DNA of 60,000 bases from assembly GCF_037975245.1 (NCBI RefSeq), contig NC_092565.1, positions 3,051,499 through 3,111,498 on the forward strand, read 5' to 3'. Position 1 is the first letter of the stretch; each line of letters starts with the position of its first letter. Below are positions 13,592-28,500 of the stretch, in pieces. Origin of the DNA: Apostichopus japonicus (lineage: Eukaryota > Echinodermata > Holothuroidea > Aspidochirotida > Stichopodidae). Position numbers and translations under genes: made by a program. A model generated the notes under the pieces. The model had not been told where the DNA came from. It did not search any database and saw only the letters and a list, made by a program, of their open reading frames with translations.

Positions 13592-16500
13592 ATGCCACCG
13601 AAAAACACGACTTTTATCCTCAAGAAATTGAGAGATCTTTTGAAAAGTAAACAACATGTAGCAGAACCTATCCAGGCTTACATCATACCTTCTGGTGATT
13701 CTCATCAGGTAAATATTGCAAATACAAGGGGTGCGGTACAAACGTAGGAAATTGCAATGTTTCCTGGTAACATGTAGGTCTATATAATGTGTAATGCAAT
13801 CTGCTATAGCGTAGGCTTATTAAAATAGAATCCGGAGCTGCTATTCGGATCCGAGATATAATGTGGTAATTTACTGTACGATAGTAAAAATCTTTGTCTG
13901 AAACTAAGCATAATGTAACTCAAAAGAAGTCATGTTAGACGACGAAAGAAATACACGGAGCCGAGATTCAATTCGAGAATTGTTCCGCTTTATTGGCTTG
14001 ATCTGGGTGTACTTTTTGCAATATAGCCATAGATACTATAGCTATTACTTCAAGTTCAAATGCATGTAGGCCTAACATTTAACCAAACAAAAGGCCTAAC
14101 TGTAGGGCTTAGTGACTGAGTGATGATGCAACTACACTCTCATATACAACAATAACCACCAGTAAAATTTGTCCAAGGCTACTAAATTAGCTGCTGTTGT
14201 TCTGCAAAATGACACACCATTGGAATATATTTCATGATGGATGCAATTTTAATTTGATCTCCTATTCTCAGAATGAATACATTTCTGACTGTGATTGCAG
14301 GCGAGAGTACATCAGTGGATTTGCTGGATCAAGTGGTTGGTATCTTTCAGATGCTGCTTTTTTTAAAATATATTTTATTATATACATTATTATATGATAT
14401 AATGCAGTGAACCTACTTAAGAAAAAATGAATAAATAAAAAATCATAAAAGGTATTCAGGCGTGATGCTGAATATCAATTACGAAACATCCATTATTGTT
14501 ATGTGTGCCACATAAGGCCCTGTTCAAATATGACAAAATGTATAAAATATAACACCTAAAAGTTACTATATTGTGCATTATAAGAACAGCATAATGTATA
14601 TGTACTGAAATTTTTACAGTTTCATTCTGAAGAGCTTTCAAATATGTAGGCAAAATTAATGATATACTTTACATTTTTTTTTCATCTCATGAAAGTGGCA
14701 GTAGATTGTTTGTTGAATTATGAGCAGAAGTGGCAGTTATATGACCTTTTAACATGTTTAAGGACAAAATTAATGACTTAAACTATGTTGAGTAACAAAT
14801 ATTTTAGAAACTACTCATTGAGCGAGCACAACTAAAAATCTACTCACCAAGACAAAAAAAATACTGGCTATTAATTAATGCTATGTCTGAGTCTCCATAC
14901 TTGTAGCATATTACAAATCTACAACATCAATATTTCAAACAACATCAATACATTAAAGTTATGCAGATACATGGCGCTATGTAATTCACATTGAAAAGTG
15001 ACGTATCTGTGCAATATGGAAATAAAACTTATTCCTCCAAACGGTAGTGACGAACAATGTCACTGAATCATTAGTATGCACCGAGTCACATTGCGTCTCA
15101 AACAATTTTTCTATTCGCCAAAGATAAAATTCTACTCGCCAATAGCCAGTTGGCAAGCATTTTGGTCGAGGCCTGGTATCAGTTTATCATCACATAGTTA
15201 TTGGAACTTTTTCATTTGTAATTTTCAGGGACTGCAATTGTCACTGAGAACTTAGCAGCTCTATGGACCGATGGGAGGTATTTCTTGCAGGCTGCTTCTC
15301 AAATGGACTCCAACTGGACACTCATGAAGCAAGGTAATTCAAGATTTCCTATACAACATAATCCGTGTCAAAGCATGGAGAATAAAATTTAATCAGTACC
15401 ATTAAGTTTGTAGTCATATTTATGTAAAACCAAAAGCAAAAGGAGATACTGAAAGGACCTTAAGAATATTAAGAAGGGTTTTTTGAAAGGAAAGGAAATG
15501 TTCATCAATTGGCAAATCATGTTCATGTTTTATTTTACTTTCCTGTTTCTTCAAGGCTTGCCAGAAACTCCTAGCCAAGAAGAATGGCTCAACAAGGTTT
15601 GTTTTGAAGGTTTTAACTTGAATATGAAATTAAACTGATGTTTTCCATGCAACAGATAAAAATGTATAATTTGAGAAACCACAAGTTGTTGTTGTGTTCA
15701 AAAGTAGTGCAAAATATTCTATCAAGGGTTTGCATTGGGACCAATTGCACCAGAAGAATACAATCGTACTTAGGGAATCGCTTGCAAATCTAACTGGAGA
15801 GATCCTTGTTATGCATGTAAATAAGGCCCATATGGTTGAGTGCACAGAGCCAGAAGATTCAATGGGCGATACCTAAATGAAACACACAAGCTGCTATTGT
15901 CCGAGAACAATAACAAAGTTAGTCTTAATGGTGGACATGTGGTTTTGCTGCTTCTAGCAGACAATAGCATATTTAGTGGCCTTTAGAATAAAGTTTGCTA
16001 TTGCTTCTCTGAAGTTCATTTAGGGTGTAACTGCTACCACAAGTTCAAGAAACATAGTATAATGCTTGCACTAGTGTGAAACCCACAAGCTTTCTTTCTG
16101 AGACTGTTTTTTCATTGTTACAGTGCAAGAGCTGAAAGATTGTCAGAGACGATTAAATTTAATTACTTCAGCTGGTCGAAGCTCTGATGATTCACACCAA
16201 GCAAATAAAAGGAAAAAAATCACAGTCTATTTGCATATTAAATGTACATTTACAAATAACATAATTGACCAATGACAGAGTAAAAATGCGCTGCCCAGGA
16301 GCTTACCTTCCGCATTAAAACAACATCTTTCATACAGTACCGGCTAGAGTGGGTGCTCATGGTTGAATACATGGGTAACTTACAGCACTATGAAGTATGC
16401 TAGTCAAAGATATTTTCTAGTGACTTGATAGGCTTATAGTCTGCTAGAACCTGCCTAAAATATTTCAATAAAACTCCTTATGCATGTAACACAAAGCTCC

Positions 16501-19500
16501 TTGCACAGCTTCGATTACTGAAAACAAACATTTTTACTGTGTAGTGATTGTGATCAGAAATAATAACAAATAATTGTATAATCTTGCCCACAATTGTGAG
16601 CGACTAGATTTGTATGGTATAACTTTTGAAGTAAACCTGATGTTGGTGTAAGATACTCACTACAAGGTACTTTCAGAGGATGAGGAGCAGTATAATTTTT
16701 TTGCAGCTTGCAAGAAATTTGAACAGCAAAAATCGAAATGTGCAACTCTCAGGTAATCAACTTATGACACTGCATGGGATAAAAGTTTTGTCAGTGAATA
16801 AATTCACCTATCTTTAAATGAATTGTGACAATCTTTGCCATTCTTTTGATCTCTTTACAATTTACTATTTACCAGGTACTTCCAATTGGGTCGAAGGTTG
16901 GTGTGGATCCATACTTATTCTCCTACGGTTAGTTGCTAATATGTTTCGATTTTGTCAAAATATGCAACAAAGAAGTTTTGTACTTGGCTACCATAAATAT
17001 TGTGGATGCAGGTTGAACAATTGCTTTACAGTTTATGTAGGATAAATCACCACAGTGTTATCAGAAGCCTTTAACATTATGGGGCAATGAATATATTGAA
17101 TTTGAAACACAATGGACGCTACCATATTGTAACCCTCCATACCATGAAGAACTGATTAATGTAACAAAAATTGTGAAAAAGTCATCTTGGAATTTAAGCA
17201 TCCGTTTATATTTGAGTACACAGTTAATGAATATCAAACAAAGAGTCACCTTGGATGTGTCTCCTTGGTAACTTTGGTTTTTGTGTTTTTTGGATTTAAT
17301 TCTCTACAAATACAGTGGTTTTGTAAAGAAAGTAAAGAAATTTTGAAAGATTATTTGCGATTGGTAGTTCACCTGAACTGAATAGCTTGGTAAGGAGCGA
17401 AACACATTTACCTGTTTAGCATCAGTCTACAATGATATTATAGCTATTTTTGCCTTCTTCTGTTTTTAATTTATGCAGATATGTGGAAGACCTGTAGTAA
17501 AGGATTGAAGGCTGCTGGTAATTACCTGGTCCCTGTATCTGATAACCTTGTTGATATCGTCTGGGGGAGTGAGCGACCAGAGCCACCCTGCAGTGCTTTG
17601 ATGGTGCAAGATATTAAATTTTCAGGTCAGTAGTACAACCCCTTCTCCTCAAACATTGAATAGTAATTTTGTAATTTATATGAAACAGAACTTTTTATTG
17701 TTCAATGTCAAGCAATTACAATATTTATTGTAATTAATTCTGGTGTTATCATTTGGAGGTATCACATTTTTTTTTTTTTTTAATTATTTTTTTTTTTAGC
17801 TCAGATCTGTTGTAATTGGTCGTACAAATAAATGAATAATTATTCCGGTGATAGAAAATGTATGCATGCAGTTTTATTAAAGAGGGTATTACTATTTATA
17901 GCTATGTTAGCATTGGAATTTGAAAGAAACTAGCAATATTAAAGACTGGATGCGGTAGGGAGTCATAAGTTTGTATCACGCAACCTTCAAAAGCCAAGTA
18001 AGTAGCCAGGAGTATGATTAACATAAGGTCTCTAAAGAAAACCCACTCTCATACAAGCTACAGGAAGTCCTGGATGAGCACATCAATAAGTATGATATGT
18101 TTGACTTCCCTGGCAGGACTCAAGTGGGAGAAGAAAGTGGAACTTCTAAGGACCCAGATGGCTGCCAACGTACCCAAAGCAGACCATATTGTAGTCACCC
18201 ATCTTGATGAAATTGCATGTGAGTACCAACAGATGTTTCAAGAGTTATGAGGGTATGTGGAAGCTACTGTACATTATATGATGATGATGGGTAAAAAACG
18301 GTGCTGTGACCGAGTGAATAAATGCAGTGGCATATGAAACAATGAGGCTTAGCAATCGGGAGGTTCGGGGGTTCGATCTACCGGCCTGGTCATAGTAAGG
18401 TGGGTTTTTCATCCAAGAGCAATCTATGGTTTTCCCATCCGAAATGATTGAAAAGATTCCAAATTTGAGTTAGAATGTTGAATTGGAAGCCACCTGATGT
18501 GAAAGTTGGAAAACGTAAGCCCTTGCGGGTTTCTCCCACATTTGTGATTCCAAATTTAAGTTAGAATGTTGAATTGGAAGCCACCTGATGTGAAAGTTGT
18601 AATCCAAAAGCCGTTGCGGTCTTCTCCCACATTCATGGTCGCTTAAGCGACGTAAAAGTAACTGCCCGATTATTGTTATTATTATTAGTGATTATGTTAG
18701 TATTCTTCCTGAAACCTTTTCGGTATGGTTTCAAAGGACAATATGATACATGTTTATTAACGATGCTGTGTTCTTGTTGTGTTTTATGCATCAAAGTTGA
18801 AGTCTATTAAATGTTATCCTTAACCTTGCTTGCAAACACTGATTTTAATTATATTGTTATCTCTGTCCACCTAGGGCTGCTAAATCTACGAGGATCTGAC
18901 ATTGCTTATAACCCAGTCTTCTTTTCTTACCTTGTGATTGATATGAACAGCATCCAGTGAGTATTAAACTTATAATATTTCATATTTGTCATGCATAATC
19001 TTCTCTTTTTTGTTTTGTAAATGCAACAGTTTCATGGTCAGGACTGATTTTTCACACGTTTTTCAGATTGTCCTGTTTAGAAATTAGGGTTAAAGTGTAC
19101 CACAGGTTGATGTGTGGTGTGTAATGTCTGTTTTAGCTCCATGACTTTTCCCCTCACATTGGTGGTTGTTCAACTCTACTCTTTAACTCAGAAAGCATTT
19201 GGATAATGCTGGGATCAAGAATAGATATTTTATGATATTAACAAGTAGCCATCAAACAAATACACCTTCGGCAGGATTGATCATTATTGTTAATAACATA
19301 TCGAGGAATTCTGAGCTTCTCTACTTTCGTTCATTATTGGGTCCCTTGAAGAAAACCAACATAACCACCTAATCATCTTAAAGCATAAGTTTAAGAATGA
19401 AAACTTAATCACTTCATGACTGCAGGCTCTTGACTCTAATCAGTCCCAAATTCTAATTCTAATTAGTCCACTTCTCAACAGATTCACTAAATTTTCTTCA

Positions 19501-22500
19501 GCGATGCTTTGTGCAAAGGCCATGAAGTTTTTGTTCTGTCCCCAAACAAGCAATTAGTTCTTAATTAGCCTTAGATATGTAGTTTATAGGAAAGAATTGG
19601 TACTTATTGGTACTTATGTGCAAATGTTCTTCTTCGAGAACAAGTTTGAGTCTGGACGTCTTTTCGTGATTACAGGTATTGGCTCCATTCACTCTCATCA
19701 GGCCTTATAAGGGCTGCTTTGCTTTCCAATAATATATCGCACGGCTTACCTGCTTCTCTGACATTTATTTGGCAATGCTATGTGCAGAGTTCACAAAGTT
19801 TTTCATTCTCTCCCCCAAACTGAAACTAGCAATTGGTTATTTGTTAGTCTTTGATAGTTTATAGAAAAGATTTCAACCTTGGTGTCCATGTGCAATGTGA
19901 GCTAGCTTAGGTTCATCTGCTGATACATACTAAGTCTGCTATCATAGTGTGATAGGTCCAGCCTAACCATATTTGTTTCTAAGAAAAGTGACAGACTTTC
20001 TCAAAGAACACCTGTTGTGACTTGGAAGGCTGTTTCGTGGCATAGGGTTTAGCTTGCACCAATTCTTACCAGTCCATGTAAATTTGTTCATATAACTGAG
20101 AGAACTTTGTGGTTATAGACCTTTAGCTACTCATTTGTACTAGTGAGTGAATCATTCATTAAATTTAACATAGAAAGTTGCATCCTATAACCTTTATTTA
20201 AATCCTTTATTGTTTGCAGTGCAAAACGTATGACCCTGTTCTTATTCTGAACTTCGTAGCTTTTGATGTGATTTTGGAGTACTTAGGTTGCAGATTATGT
20301 TTTAAGGTATCTTAGTTTTTGAAGTTCTTCAAATGGTGAATCAAACATGCAACCAACAGATCATGACAAAACAGCATGACGATATATAAAACCAAAGGTC
20401 GAAGATAGGAATTAGTAGGCTTCTATGTTAGACTATATTGATGATTCGTAGTGGGTAGAACAGAGTAAAAGTCATATCTGAACAAAGCTCTTAAAAAAGA
20501 CCATTCTTAGATGTATCAATCTCAAGTTGAAAAGATTTCTAAGGATTCATTTAATATTGAAAGCACAACTATGAAACAGCTGCTTATGTCATACATTCAA
20601 AACAACAATGCTTGATTCTCTTGCAAAACCAAATATTGGCAAATCGAAAGTTTCGACTTTGTCATAATGGGAGAACGGCGTTAAATTGATTGCATGTTTC
20701 TAAGGTACTCTCTTTTGGCAATACAATTGCAGTGGGGAATGAAACACTCTGTTAGATCACATAGAACAAAAGGAAAGCAAAAACAAGTCAAAAAGGAAAA
20801 GCAAAACAAGTCAACAATTATTACAACTTGAATGACATACTCATCCTGTAATTAAGAATTTACATAGGAAAAGTGTATTCTTGCAGGGACTTGGGACCCG
20901 ATTGTTTAAATAAAGCATGTTTCTGTTCCAAAACAGTGATGCCAATTGTTTTTCTGCAAACTGCATTAATTTTGTGAAACCTTATTGACTTTGCATGTGT
21001 ATGTTGGACAAATGTAACAACTTTGTAATATTGTAACAGTTGGAAAGTGATTTGTAATTGTTAAGCATTTTTCTTGCCATTGAGAGCTTGCTAGAGACTT
21101 CTTATAATCCCCCCTGATCCTTTCCTCCGACTAAAGTAAAATTTGAATGGGAGTATCTGGATTGAATTTTAGATGTGATTTATCCATCAGGAAGCAAGTT
21201 TCATATTAGTGTTCTTTTTATCACAGTTGTTAAACTTAAATCACTGTATCAAACATTCCAACAACAGGCCTTGAAATTCTGGCTATCTACTGGCTAAATT
21301 CCCAGTGGTTGTTGCCATTTTTCAATAGAATAAAAGTGGCACTGGCTATTTTTCTGCCAGTAAATATTAAGAACTAAAACACAAGGTATTAAGTTGGTTA
21401 ACAATCTTAAGTCAAAGAATGGACATGATTCCCATACCTAACATAATCCCGGTATTACTGCTTATAATCATCACATAATATTGGGCTGCCCGCCATGGCC
21501 TGTACAGTGACTGATGTGTGTTGTTATCCAGGAAAATGCCAGTGGAGAACTTGATTTCATTCAGTATGTTATATAAACAATGGAGTTCTTTTAACAAGTG
21601 GCTAAAATGTGAAATTCTTGGCCTGTACAACAGTTAGCTGAGGTGACATTGTTGCTGCTAAGAATACCAGAAAATTGCTTTCCTTCACTTCCAATTGTTA
21701 TTTTTAGATTCTATATTGTACCCAAATTAGATAACCAAGTATTTTGTGTTTGATTTTCCACTATGAGAATGTACTGAGTACTACTTCTGACACCCATATA
21801 TCTGCATAGTACTTGCAGTACAGATGTGATGTACTATTTTCACATATAGTCCCTAATATTACAGAATATTATGAGAATTTGTCAATTGGTTTATCATATC
21901 TCCTAATTGAACCTCAGAATTGAACAGATTTGTCAACATTTTCTTCTGAAGTTTAAACTCTATCAGCCCCTATTAAACAGATTGTAGCATATTACTTCAA
22001 AATAGAAATTAGAGTATTAAAGTCTCCCATTTTTTGGTTTCTTTGTTTGTCTTAATGCAGTCTTTTTATGGACGAGAAGAAACTGAGTGACGAAATAGAG
22101 AAGCATCTAGATGGAGATCTGAAAGTGACATTCCACGGATACGATGACATTCAGAGCTTTATAAGTGATTTATACACTGAGAACGATGCACACCTTCGAA
22201 CATGGGTAAGAGAAAGCTTCAGTGTTCTCTCTAAGTGGTTTGCAAACTCTCTGGTTTGCGTGTGTGTGTGTGTGCACTTGTTTTGTATTCTGTCCGAGGA
22301 CTTGAACAAAAGTATTCCAGGTCCTCCGATGTGATTTCTAAAGAATCACCACATCCTCGAAAGAATTCTATTGTTATGGGTATTGTTAAGGTTAGGGTAC
22401 GTGGATTTGAACAATGGAAAAAACAATGGGGTCCTCGGTCTGAATGAAAAGCACACCTGCGTGTGTGTGTTTGTTTTTCTATCTGACCGAGGACTTGAAC

Positions 22501-25500
22501 AAAAGAATTCCAGGTCCTCGGTTGTGATTTCTAAAGAATCACCACGTCATCGGAAGAATTCTATTGCATGGGGTATTTTTAAGGTTACGGTTCGTGGATT
22601 TGAACAATGGAAAATACAATGGGGTCCTCGGTCTGAATGTTATACAAACATGTGTGTGTGTGTGTGTGATGTGGCTTAGTAATCATTTAGCTGGTTGTTG
22701 ACAATGTTTCAGATTTAAAGGAACATGTAACTTTGAGCACATTGGTTCAACTCTTAGCTTCATGGCTTCTTCTGTTGTTAATAGAGTATTGCAATTGGTT
22801 CATTTCATGTGGATGAGTGCATTGTGCAATGACCTGTGATGTTATCTATGGGCTACAACCAGCAAGTACTTTTGTTTTTCTTTCACATTTATAAAAGGTT
22901 CTGTAAATCTTGATAAATCATTTATCTATGTGACAGGATATTGGTTAATGTTGATAAAAGTATGATGAACTGGTTCGATAAAAGCTTAACAGTGATTTCG
23001 ATTGCGGAAAGGTCAAACTTTACATCAGAGACAAAAATACAGGGAAAAGAAAGACAAGTTTGATGTGTTGTACATGTGTGACGTCAGATGTCATTGCACT
23101 ATGTACTTACCCCAAGTTTTGATTTTATACCTTAGCAACGGAGTAGGTCATCAAGAATTCAAGATGGCAGTTGGGTTCAATGTGTTTTGATTTTTTCTGT
23201 ATTATTTGCTAAAGCTAAAGCTCAGACTTTGCTATAAATTCTTTCAATGGATATTCCAGTGGTAGGTTTGATATGTGACAGTTGTAAAGAAGATGAACAT
23301 ATTCCTATGTTTTTAAGATAGTTTATTTGTTGATAAGTCAATTGGCAGAGTCAGTGTACTGGCAGTTAAAGCTGTTTAAACTGTAAATGTACGATTCGCT
23401 TTTAACCTTTCATCCTGAAGAACTCTGTTATTCCCATTTATTATCCACAGATAAGTACCATGTCAAGCCATGCCCTTGTCAGTACCATTCCAAAGGTATG
23501 TTCCTTCTTTATTCCTAATGGTGTTTGGGCAGCAGGATGTAATTTTCTTTCAGTGTCATTGTTATTTTATATGTTATTTTACTATCTCCCCATTGTCACC
23601 AAATATGTCTTTAGCCATTACTTCACAGGTACTCCCACCCCCACCCCTTTGACCGTTATCCTCATGTTCCATTCTTTCTTTGGCAGAAATCAAGAATATT
23701 GAAACCATGTCCAATTACTGAGAGCAAATCAGTTAAGAATCCAGTTGAAATTGAAGGCATGAAAAGAGCGCATGTAAGTTGTAATAAGCAGTGCAAGGCA
23801 TGCTGGGTAATTATCTCTTTTTGCATTAGTATTGTAAAGGTATAGTCTCACAAAGTTCTATGAGACTTACAAAGTGTCCTGTGTGTTTGACACTGAAACA
23901 TTTCCCTTGCTATTATATCTTAATTGTCTGCCAACCTTCCTGAAGAAACATTTTCGCTTTCACTCCTATAATTTAGTGGCTTCCATTTGACGTTTGGTTT
24001 TATTCTATACTGTGATGTCTGCCTGAAGAAGTATTTCACAACAAGTACAGTCGAATGGTGACATCATCAGAGTCGAGGTGGATGGTACTTGTAGATAATA
24101 CGAATGTTAACTCTAAGCAATTTGGAAGGACACAAGAATCACGGTTAAAGAAACATAATTTCTAGTTGATTGTGGAAAAGTATCGTTCATTCATGGATTC
24201 ATTTACTTACCCTAAAATTGCGAGATAAATTCAATTGTCCTCAGTGTTTTGTGTTTCTTTGAAGCTTTGGAATAACTATTATTATGATTGTACAGCATAG
24301 AAAGGGTCTTGTGTTTGAAATGTCTCTGGAGACTCCGGTTATTCGAGAACATCTCTCTGAATTTCGTTACCACAAAGCTATGCGTCTGTTTGCTGTTTAC
24401 TGTATAGTCCTTATAAGATGATGAAAACCCTCGTCAGTGGTTGGTGTAATTGAGCGCTAACTTTGCGTCATCAAGTTGTCAGGAAGAATTAACAAAATTG
24501 TCGCAATTCAGTAGGTGGTGATTACATGACTTTGTTTACCAGTGATTATCTGCTACTTAATTAAGGTATAATGACCATCAACTATGTACACAAATGTGGG
24601 ACACGGTTCTATGAAACATCGAATGCAAGTCAAATATATTACTGAACTTGATTAAATATCAGAGGCTTGGAGCAAGGTGATTTCGGGGAAACTATCATAT
24701 CATCAGATAACATTAGGGTTAGGCTTACCATTTCCATTGCCTCAGAATAGTAACTGTCTTGCTTTTGAAAGGTATCACACATCAAGTAATGAGCTACCAT
24801 TGAGTGCTGCTGTTGATACCAGTAGCAGTTTACATTAGGTGAAGTTTCATAACAAACTCATCAATCTTCTTTGCGGTATTGACTGGTTTTTACAGTAGCT
24901 GTGTTCTTTATATTTTCCATCTATTTACAAGACAAGAGCATCTCCTAGAAGAGTTCCTTTACAGGTCAAAAACAAATGACAGAACTTTTGTGTTTGAATG
25001 TGTTCCAAACTAAGGAGAGCCATTTGTGTGCTGGAAATCCACTGTTAGTTATCTTTTTTTTAGTGTAGTTTTGTAACACATCTGTTAAAATATATATATA
25101 TGCATATCATTATATCATGTAGGAAGTAATGAAGTCGTTTCTACACTTGGGAAAATAAAACCAACTGACAACCATCACGACAAGATTGATTATCTTATCT
25201 ACATGACGCACTTCATGAACGATATTCACTCTTTCAGATCAGAGATGCTGTAGCCCTCTGTGAATATTTCCGCTGGTTGGAGGAAGAGGTAAGTGTGAAC
25301 TAGCAATATTCCTTTGGGCAGGGCATAAGAGATATCATCCATACCCACAGTGTGTGATGACAAGCATAAGATTCAACATATACAGAATGGATGTGAACTA
25401 GCAATATTCCTTGGGCAGGGCATAACAGATATCATCCATACCCACAGTGTGTGATGACAAGCATAAGATTCAACATGTGCAGAATGGATGTGAACTAGCA

Positions 25501-28500
25501 ATATTCCTTGGGCAGGGCATAACAGATACCATCCATACCCACAGTGTGTGATGACAAGCATAAGATTCAACATGTGCAGAATGGATGTGAACTAGCAATA
25601 TTCCTTGGGCATGGCATAACAGATACCATCCATACCCACAGTGTGTGATGACAAGCATAAGATTCAACATGTGCAGAATGGATGTGAACTAGCAATATTC
25701 CTTGGGCAGGGCATAACAGATATCATCCATACCCACATTGTGTGATGACAAACATAAGATACAACATGTGCAGAATGGATGTGAACTAGCAATATTCCTT
25801 GGGCAGGGCATAACAGATATCATCCATACCCACAGTGTGTGATGACAAGCATAAGATTCAACATATACAGAATGGATGTGAACTAGCAATATTCCTTGGG
25901 CATGGCATAACAGATATCATCCATACCCACAGTGTGTGATGACAAGCATAAGATTCAACATGTGCAGAATGGATGTGAACTAGCAATATTCCTTGGGCAG
26001 GGCATAACAGATACCATCCATACCCACAGTGTGTGATGACAAACATAAGATTCAACATATACAGAATGGATGTGAACTAGCAATATTCCTTGGGCAGGGC
26101 ATAACAGATACCATCCATACCCACAGTGTGTGATGACAAACATAAGATTCAACATGTGCAGAATGGATGTGAACTAGCAATATTCCTTGGGCAGGGCATA
26201 ACAGATACCATCCATACCCACAGTGTGTGATGACAAGCATAAGATTCAACATGTGCAGAATGGATGTGAACTAGCAATATTCCTTGGGCATGGCATAACA
26301 GATACCATCCATACCCACAGTGTGTGATGACAAGCATAAGATTCAACATGTGCAGAATGGATGTGAACTAGCAATATTCCTTGGGCAGGGCATAACAGAT
26401 ATCATCCATACCCACAGTGTGTGATGACAAACATAAGATTCAACATGTGCAGAATGGATGTGAACTAGCAATATTCCTTGGGCAGGGCATAACAGATATC
26501 ATCCATACCCACAGTGTGTGATGACAAGCATAAGATTCAACATATACGGAATGGATGTGAACTAGCAATATTCCTTGGGCAGGGCATAACAGATATCATC
26601 CATACCCACAGTGTGTGATGACAAGCATAAGATTCAACATGTGCAGAATGGATGTGAACTAGCAATATTCCTTGGGCAGGGCATAACAGATATCATCCAT
26701 ACCCACAGTGTGTGATGACAAGCATAAGATTCAACATGTGCAGAATGGATGTGAACTAGCAATATTCCTTGGGCATGGCATAACAGATATCATCCATACC
26801 CACAGTGTGTGATGACAAGCATAAGATTCAACATATACAGAATGGATGTGAACTAGCAATATTCCTTGGGCATGGCATAACAGATATCATCCATACCCAC
26901 ATTGTGTGATGACAAGCATAAGATTCAACATGTGCAGAATGGATGTGAACTAGCAATATTCCTTGGTCAGGGCATAACAGATATCATCCATACCCACAGT
27001 GTGTGATGACAAGCATAAGATTCAACATATACAGAATGGATGTGAACTAGCAATATTCCTTGGGCATGGCATAACAGATATCATCCATACCCACAGTGTG
27101 TGATGACAAGCATAAGATTCAACATGTGCAGAATGGATGTGAACTAGCAATATTCCTTGGGCATGGCATAACAGATATCATCCATACCCACAGTGTGTGA
27201 TGACAAGCATAAGATTCAACATGTGCAGAATGGATGTGAACTAGCAATATTCCTTGGGCAGGGCATAACAGATATCATCCATACCCACAGTGTGTGATGA
27301 CAAGCATAAGATTCAACATGTGCAGAATGGATGTGAACTAGCAATATTCCTTGGGCAGGGCATAACAGATACCATCCGCACCTCCCCTCCTTCTCACATC
27401 CACTCCCTTCACTCACTGCTATTTCTCTGTATTAGTTCACTGCTATTTGATTTATATTTGCAGTAAACTTTCAATGTTAATGGAAGTACATAGATAACCC
27501 AGTAACCCACCCCACCGTGGGAAGTAACAAATATGTTTGTTTTTTTACTCGTGTGGGCCAAAGTAAATGCTTTGAAGCGTAAAAGTGTGAATTGTTGGTT
27601 AGGAAATATGAAATTTTTAGATTGCTTACTGCCATTAGATCCGTGGTTCACTGAAGGGATTAATATCTTGACTTTTTAATTAAGGGACAGGTAAAGTGCT
27701 CTAGGCTGGATATCTTCTAGTCTTATCGAAATGTCTTGGTTTTGATGTTAACCTTGAAATATCTCATACTCCAGAAGGAGATTAATAACCGAAATATGTG
27801 TATCCAGAGATTGAAATATCTGCTTCATCTGCGTGATTACCGAAATGTTAGATTAACTAATTAATTATTCATAACACCAACTCCCAACAATGGGTATACT
27901 TGATAACTCTTTTCCCCTCAGAAATGCATTGGTAGTGTTGGGTCATAACAGCGCCTTCATTGAAATGACAAAGTTGTAGCAGAATGTGACGATTGCACCG
28001 TGCACATTGCTTGAGCAGTTTTGCTCTTCTACGCAAAGAGTAGGAGTTTCATAATCTGCTGGCTTTAGTCCCAAGGACTTTGCTAGAAATAGAGTTGAGG
28101 TCAATCCCTAGAAAATTGTTCAATAGGTGTCTATTATACAGTAGGTGTCTGTTTTACGAAGAAAAGCTGAACAGGTAAGAAAATATGCTTTGCCAAGTAA
28201 TGTCTTTGCTTGTTTTCATTCCCGTAGGCAACATGGCCATATACACACATATGACCGTTTAATATAAATTGAAGAAATATGCAGTTATGGAATGTGTACA
28301 GAAATCTTAGAATGAGAAATTTTGCCATTGATACACATGTAAGGTGGAAGCGTGGTGTAGCGGTTTAGAGTGTCCACAAGTCCACTCTTCAAGCGTTAGG
28401 TTCAAAATTACTGCTTAGCACTGTCAATGAGCAAAGTATTCCATGGATTTGGTATCTCTGGTTTGTGAATTTGGAAACAGGTTTGGTTCTGTCCATTCAA

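Noticed and set aside
25373-27416. Series of 66-codon reverse-strand frames repeated every 97 bp
   Set aside because: They are the 97-bp minisatellite read in one frame. 97 is not divisible by 3, so each ends within about two units, and they lie in an intron of a well-supported gene.
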